Positions 60,863 to 64,000 of a DNA stretch of 64,000 bases are shown here, piece by piece. The position numbers and the translations under genes were made by a program. The stretch is from Selenomonas ruminantium AC2024 (GTDB lineage: Bacteria; Bacillota; Negativicutes; Selenomonadales; Selenomonadaceae), in assembly GCF_000687995.1 (NCBI RefSeq), contig NZ_JIAC01000001.1, positions 1,550,001-1,614,000 of the forward strand. Direction: 5' to 3'. Every line of letters begins with the position of its first letter. Position 1 is the first letter of the stretch. The notes under the pieces were generated by a model, which saw only the letters and a program-made list of their open reading frames with translations, searched no databases and was not told the origin of the DNA.

Positions 60863-61396
60863 ATGAGCACTATTCTTTCCTACAAGGGGAAAACGCCTGT
60901 CATTGGCAAAGATGTATTCATGGCTCCTTCCGCTACGGTTGTTGGCGATGTGGAAATCGGCGAAGGCAGCAGAATATGGTTTAACGCTGTAGTACGCGGT
61001 GATTTTCAGAAGCTGACCATTGGCAAGAACTGTGATATTCAGGATAACAGCACCCTGCATGTGATGTTGGACGAACCGACGGAGATAGGAGATAATGTCA
61101 TTATAGGCCACAATGCCGTAGTGCACGCCAGGAAAATCGGCAGCAATTGTCTTATTGGTATGGGCTCTATTATCTTAGGACATACAGAAATTGGCGATAA
61201 TGTGGTTATTGGTGCTGGTACCAAACTGACGCAGCATAAAAAGATTCCGTCCAATTCCTTAGTTTATGGCAATCCGGCAGAGATTATCCGTGCTTTGCGT
61301 GAAGATGAAATAGAGGCATTGAAGGCCTCTGGGGAAAACTATCAGAAGGTCGCAGCCATCTATCAGGAAGAATTAGACAAAATAAAAGATAAATAA
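60863..61396 (+). CDS. Gamma carbonic anhydrase-family hexapeptide protein
   Basis: 177 residues, a left-handed beta helix of hexapeptide repeats. It shows NAVVRGDFQKLTIGKNCDIQDN, HNAVVHARKIG and GSIILGHTEIGDNVVIGAG. The three Zn histidine positions are only partly kept: the first is replaced (STLHVML retains one His), with GHNAVVH supplying others. Carbonic anhydrase, or an acyltransferase-like role as in PaaY/CaiE, is possible. ndk follows after 20 bp. Confidence 0.85.
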   Translation: MSTILSYKGKTPVIGKDVFMAPSATVVGDVEIGEGSRIWFNAVVRGDFQKLTIGKNCDIQDNSTLHVMLDEPTEIGDNVIIGHNAVVHARKIGSNCLIGMGSIILGHTEIGDNVVIGAGTKLTQHKKIPSNSLVYGNPAEIIRALREDEIEALKASGENYQKVAAIYQEELDKIKDK

Positions 61397-61416
61397 GCAA
61401 GGAGACATAGCAAATT

Positions 61417-61854
61417 ATGGAAAAAACTTTGGTACTGATTAAGCCGGACGCCTTTGCCCTGCATTACAGCGGCGATATCATCAAGCGTTACGAGCAGGAG
61501 GGCTTCCGCATTGTGGCCATGAAGCTCTTGAAGATGGATGAGCGTCTGGCTTCCATCCATTATGCCGAGCATATCGGCCGTCCGTATTACGGGGATTTGG
61601 TGGGCTTTATGACGTCTGCGCCGCTGATTGCGTTAGTGCTTGAAGGGGAAAATGCCATTGCCCGCATCCGTGAGCTTCACGGCAAGACCAATCCGGCAGA
61701 AGCAGCTGACGGCACCATCCGTAAGCTCTATGCCACCAATGGCCGCCGTAATGCCGTACATGCTTCGGACAGCCCGGAAAGCGCCGCGCGGGAAATTCAC
61801 ATTTTCTTCAATGAAACGGAAATTCTCGATGGCGAGTACCATGTAATGGAATAA
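61417..61854 (+). CDS. ndk: Nucleoside-diphosphate kinase
   Basis: 145 residues. It shows TLVLIKPDAFALHYSG, HIGRPYYGDLVGFMTSAP, the active-site His in RNAVHASDSPESAAREI, and FF near the end. It transfers phosphate between nucleoside di- and triphosphates through a phosphohistidine. The length is as expected. AAGGAG precedes ATG 61417. Confidence 0.95.
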   Translation: MEKTLVLIKPDAFALHYSGDIIKRYEQEGFRIVAMKLLKMDERLASIHYAEHIGRPYYGDLVGFMTSAPLIALVLEGENAIARIRELHGKTNPAEAADGTIRKLYATNGRRNAVHASDSPESAAREIHIFFNETEILDGEYHVME

Positions 61855-61862
61855 TTTTACAC

Positions 61863-61890
61863 TGGCCCCCATACGGGGGCCATTTTATTT
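61863..61890 (+). terminator. Terminator of ndk
   Basis: TGGCCCCC / GGGGGCCA perfect stem with a four-base loop, followed by TTTTATTT. Confidence 0.93.
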
Positions 61891-61910
61891 GCTTAAATGC
61901 GCATTTCCGT

Positions 61911-61940
61911 TTGAAATTCCCCCGCCAGTTGTGGTATTAT
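61911..61940 (+). promoter_or_regulatory. Promoter of csrA
   Basis: TTGAAA (61911-61916), an 18-bp spacer and TATTAT (61935-61940) with an extended TGG before it. Confidence 0.65.
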
Positions 61941-61972
61941 GGACAGTGACGGAATAAAGGGGGAGTGGGATT

Positions 61973-62233
61973 TTGCTGGTACTCACGCGGAAAGCAAATG
62001 AAGAAATCATGATTGGCGATCATATCGTAGTCAATATCGTCAAAGTCAGCGGAGGTAAAATCAAACTCGGCATCACCGCACCGCCGGAAATTTCCATAAA
62101 GCGGGAAGAAGACCCGCAGAAATTTGACGAGCGCGCTAAGAGGCGTGCAGCAGGGGAACCCCAGCATGGCGAGGCCATGAAGGTGGGCGGACAGAATTAT
62201 AACAAGCAGGCGGTCAAAGCCGCTTTAATATGA
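61973..62233 (+). CDS. csrA: Carbon storage regulator CsrA
   Basis: 86 residues, TTG start at 61973 with GGGGGAG upstream. The CsrA core is complete: LVLTRKANEEIMIGDHIVV, KIKLGITAPPEISIKREE. The C-terminus is about 25 residues longer than usual, with a Gln/Lys-rich tail. It binds GGA motifs in mRNA leaders. In most Firmicutes csrA sits with fliW among flagellar genes; here it stands alone before ppaC, 16 bp away. Confidence 0.93.
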   Translation: MLVLTRKANEEIMIGDHIVVNIVKVSGGKIKLGITAPPEISIKREEDPQKFDERAKRRAAGEPQHGEAMKVGGQNYNKQAVKAALI

Positions 62234-62249
62234 GGAGGAATTTTTCTTT

Positions 62250-63896
62250 ATGAAGAGCGCAAAACCTATTTATACGATTGGTCATCGTAATCCGGATACG
62301 GATTCTATTTGTTCGGCAATTGGCTACGCGCATTTGAAGCAGGCCATGGGTGAAAATGTCGTTCCGGCCCGGGCTGGCAAGGTCAATGCAGAAACCAAAT
62401 ATGCGTTGGAGCATTTCAAGGTAGAAAAACCGGTACTGCTGACTGATTTGTATCCCCGGGTAAAGGATGTTATGCTGGACAGCAAGATTGTGGTACGCCA
62501 GCATGATACCCTGCGCCGTCTGGGTGAGGTTATGCGTGAGCATGATTTGCGCTCTGTACCCGTTACGGACAGCAAGGGTGTAATGGTCGGCATTGTGACG
62601 GTTTCCGATTTGGCAAAGCGCTATTTCCAGGAACTGGGCATGCAGAACCTGGCCGATATGCGCGTTCGCTATCGTGATGTAATCGCCGCTACCGACAGCA
62701 AGGTGCTCGTATCCGGCGAAGAAGGCGACTTCATCAAGGGCAACGTGCGCATTGCCGCAGGTTCCATCAGCATGATTAAAAACATCATCAACGAAAATGA
62801 CGTGGTGCTCGTAGGCGACCGCCACGACGAAACCCTTATCGATATCGTTAATCAGGGTATTTCCTGCCTCGTGGTTACGGGCAGCGGCCGCGTATCGGCT
62901 GATGTTATCGAAGCTGCGGAAGCCAAGGGCATGTTCGTACTGTCCACGCCGTATGACACTTATACGGTTGCTCGCCTGATTAATCAGTGCGTGCCCATCC
63001 GCCGCATCATGCACGAAAATCCGGTATGCTTCAAGCCGCTCGATATGCTTTCCGATATCAAGGGTACCATGGACGAAACCAACTACCGTAACTATCCGGT
63101 TGTAGAAAACGGCAAACTCGTTGGCGTTGTCAGCCGTGATAACCTGATGGTTCCGGAACGCGAACAGGTCATCCTCGTTGACCATAACGAACGCGGTCAG
63201 GCTGTAGAAGGTATCGAAGAAGCCAAGATTGTGGAAATCGTTGACCATCACCGTCTGGGCGGTATTCAGACCAGCGAACCGATTTTCACCCATGCGGAAC
63301 CGGTTGGCTGCACGGCAACCATCGTGGCTAACATGCACTGGCAGAAGGATATCGATATCCCGGCATCCATTGCTGGCCTCCTGCTTTCTGCCATCATTTC
63401 CGATACGGTGCTCTTTAAGTCCCCGACTTGCACGGAATACGATAAGAAGACGGCACAGCGTCTGGCTGAAATTGCTGGCGTTGACATCAATGAATACGGC
63501 ATGGAAATGCTCAAGGCCGGTTCTGGCATTGGCGATATGACGCCGTCGGAAATTGCCAAGAATGACCTCAAGGAATTCCAGATTGGCGATTACCGCATTA
63601 TCGTCAGCCAGATTTCCGTAATGGACACCAAGGAAGTTATGGAACTCGAACCGCAGCTTATCGATGCTATGCAGAAAATCTGCGACCATGACGGCTTTGA
63701 CATGAGCCTTGTCATGGTTACGGATATCCTCGAAGAAGCAACGTATCTGCTCTTCACGGGCTCGCCCAAGACGCTTATTGGCGAAGCCTTCAAGAAGGAT
63801 GCCAGCGGCACCCATGTATATCTGCCCGGCGTCATGAGTCGCAAGAAGCAGATTATCCCGCCTCTTTCCGAAGCGGTTAAATGCATCAGCAAATAA
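62250..63896 (+). CDS. ppaC: Manganese-dependent inorganic pyrophosphatase with CBS/DRTGG domains
   Basis: 548 residues. The DHH catalytic domain is split: N-terminal YTIGHRNPDTDSICSAIGYA, then an inserted regulatory region with two CBS domains and a DRTGG domain (~70-310), then VDHNERGQAVEG, EIVDHHRLGG and the DHHA2 domain with the substrate motif SRKKQIIPPL. CBS domains let adenine nucleotides control activity. It is the family II enzyme of the type seen in clostridia and Negativicutes. Strong codon bias. Confidence 0.94.
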   Translation: MKSAKPIYTIGHRNPDTDSICSAIGYAHLKQAMGENVVPARAGKVNAETKYALEHFKVEKPVLLTDLYPRVKDVMLDSKIVVRQHDTLRRLGEVMREHDLRSVPVTDSKGVMVGIVTVSDLAKRYFQELGMQNLADMRVRYRDVIAATDSKVLVSGEEGDFIKGNVRIAAGSISMIKNIINENDVVLVGDRHDETLIDIVNQGISCLVVTGSGRVSADVIEAAEAKGMFVLSTPYDTYTVARLINQCVPIRRIMHENPVCFKPLDMLSDIKGTMDETNYRNYPVVENGKLVGVVSRDNLMVPEREQVILVDHNERGQAVEGIEEAKIVEIVDHHRLGGIQTSEPIFTHAEPVGCTATIVANMHWQKDIDIPASIAGLLLSAIISDTVLFKSPTCTEYDKKTAQRLAEIAGVDINEYGMEMLKAGSGIGDMTPSEIAKNDLKEFQIGDYRIIVSQISVMDTKEVMELEPQLIDAMQKICDHDGFDMSLVMVTDILEEATYLLFTGSPKTLIGEAFKKDASGTHVYLPGVMSRKKQIIPPLSEAVKCISK

Positions 63897-63920
63897 TTGT
63901 TGTGTGATTTTAAATCATAA

Positions 63921-63956
63921 AAGCACCGCCCCTAACTTTTGTTGGGGCGGGCTTTC
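63921..63956 (+). terminator. Terminator of ppaC
   Basis: AAGC-CCGCCCC pairs with GGGGCGGGCTT around TAACTTTTGTT, followed by TCTGTCTT. Confidence 0.8.
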
Positions 63957-63964
63957 TGTCTTAA

Positions 63965-64000
63965 ATGTCAAATGTCAATTGTCAAAAGTCAATTGTCAAA
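63965..64000. repeat. TTGAC/GTCAA heptamer repeat, copy H (at window end)
   Basis: Five successive heptamers ATGTCAA, ATGTCAA, TTGTCAA, AAGTCAA, TTGTCAA run to the end of the window and probably continue. This copy shows the pure 7-bp period in one orientation. Confidence 0.88.

Noticed and set aside
62214-63815. 533-codon minus-strand frame opposite ppaC, and similar ones at 27737-29413, 53828-55225 and 5827-7206
   Set aside because: Same codon-bias effect over well-identified genes; the translations are rich in His/Asn and have no domain character.

Overview
The window reads as a chromosomal segment of a Gram-negative-type Firmicute of the Negativicutes, most likely a Selenomonas or a close relative. 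This rests on Firmicutes-style ribosome binding sites and frequent TTG starts, a secreted PTP-like cysteine phytase homologue of the type known from Selenomonas ruminantium, a PAP2 phosphatase with an autotransporter-type beta repeat (implying an outer membrane), an EtfBA/LctD lactate-oxidising cluster, short-form HisG with HisZ, and a CBS/DRTGG family II pyrophosphatase. The species assignment is an inference; there is no rRNA in the window.

Layout. 1-11.7 kb is housekeeping: ahcY (partial), mtaD, ftsK, trmL, murB, a beta-CASP metallo-hydrolase, a PAS-GGDEF protein and alaS. 11.7-12.4 kb is a 720-bp gap holding two oppositely oriented ~193-bp palindromic elements. 12.4-14.6 kb carries an HlyD-like adaptor and the secreted phytase-like phosphatase. 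14.7-21.9 kb is a histidine operon (yerC-like regulator, hisZ, HD-domain gene, hisG-D-C-B-H-A) without hisF or hisI. 22-31.9 kb has small proteins, an Fe-S/membrane protein pair, a frameshifted acyltransferase, a LigB-AMMECR1 fusion, an oxidoreductase, a glucose-family PTS permease behind a terminator-containing leader, a lactate-dehydrogenase-family protein, endonuclease IV and an ArsC-family protein.

32-51 kb is the accessory part. It contains a DUF5131 protein behind a short leader ORF, a YjbR-like protein, envelope and secreted proteins, and an operon that combines a STAS protein, a sensor-type SpoIIE phosphatase and a protein fusing an RsbW-like domain to a dicarboxylate symporter. It also holds several broken genes: a 5'-truncated FAD oxidoreductase, a beta-lactamase-family tail, a duplicated 3' end of a C39-like gene and an N-terminal DUF1343 stub. 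Two copies of an ~80-bp double-hairpin repeat lie here too. 51.2-55.2 kb carries a glyoxalase and etfB-etfA-lctD. 55.2-64 kb carries a P1B metal ATPase and a separate HMA protein behind matching ArsR-type operators, then bioB, trpEG, a gamma carbonic anhydrase homologue, ndk, csrA and ppaC.

The most unusual signals are three. (1) A dispersed repeat made of heptamers TTGACNN / NNGTCAA, seen at eight places including inside coding sequence, in a terminator and in a 5' leader. (2) The STAS / SpoIIE / RsbW-like-symporter operon, which looks like a partner-switching circuit wired to a transporter. (3) The paired long palindromic elements downstream of alaS. No rRNA, tRNA, CRISPR array or intact insertion sequence was seen.
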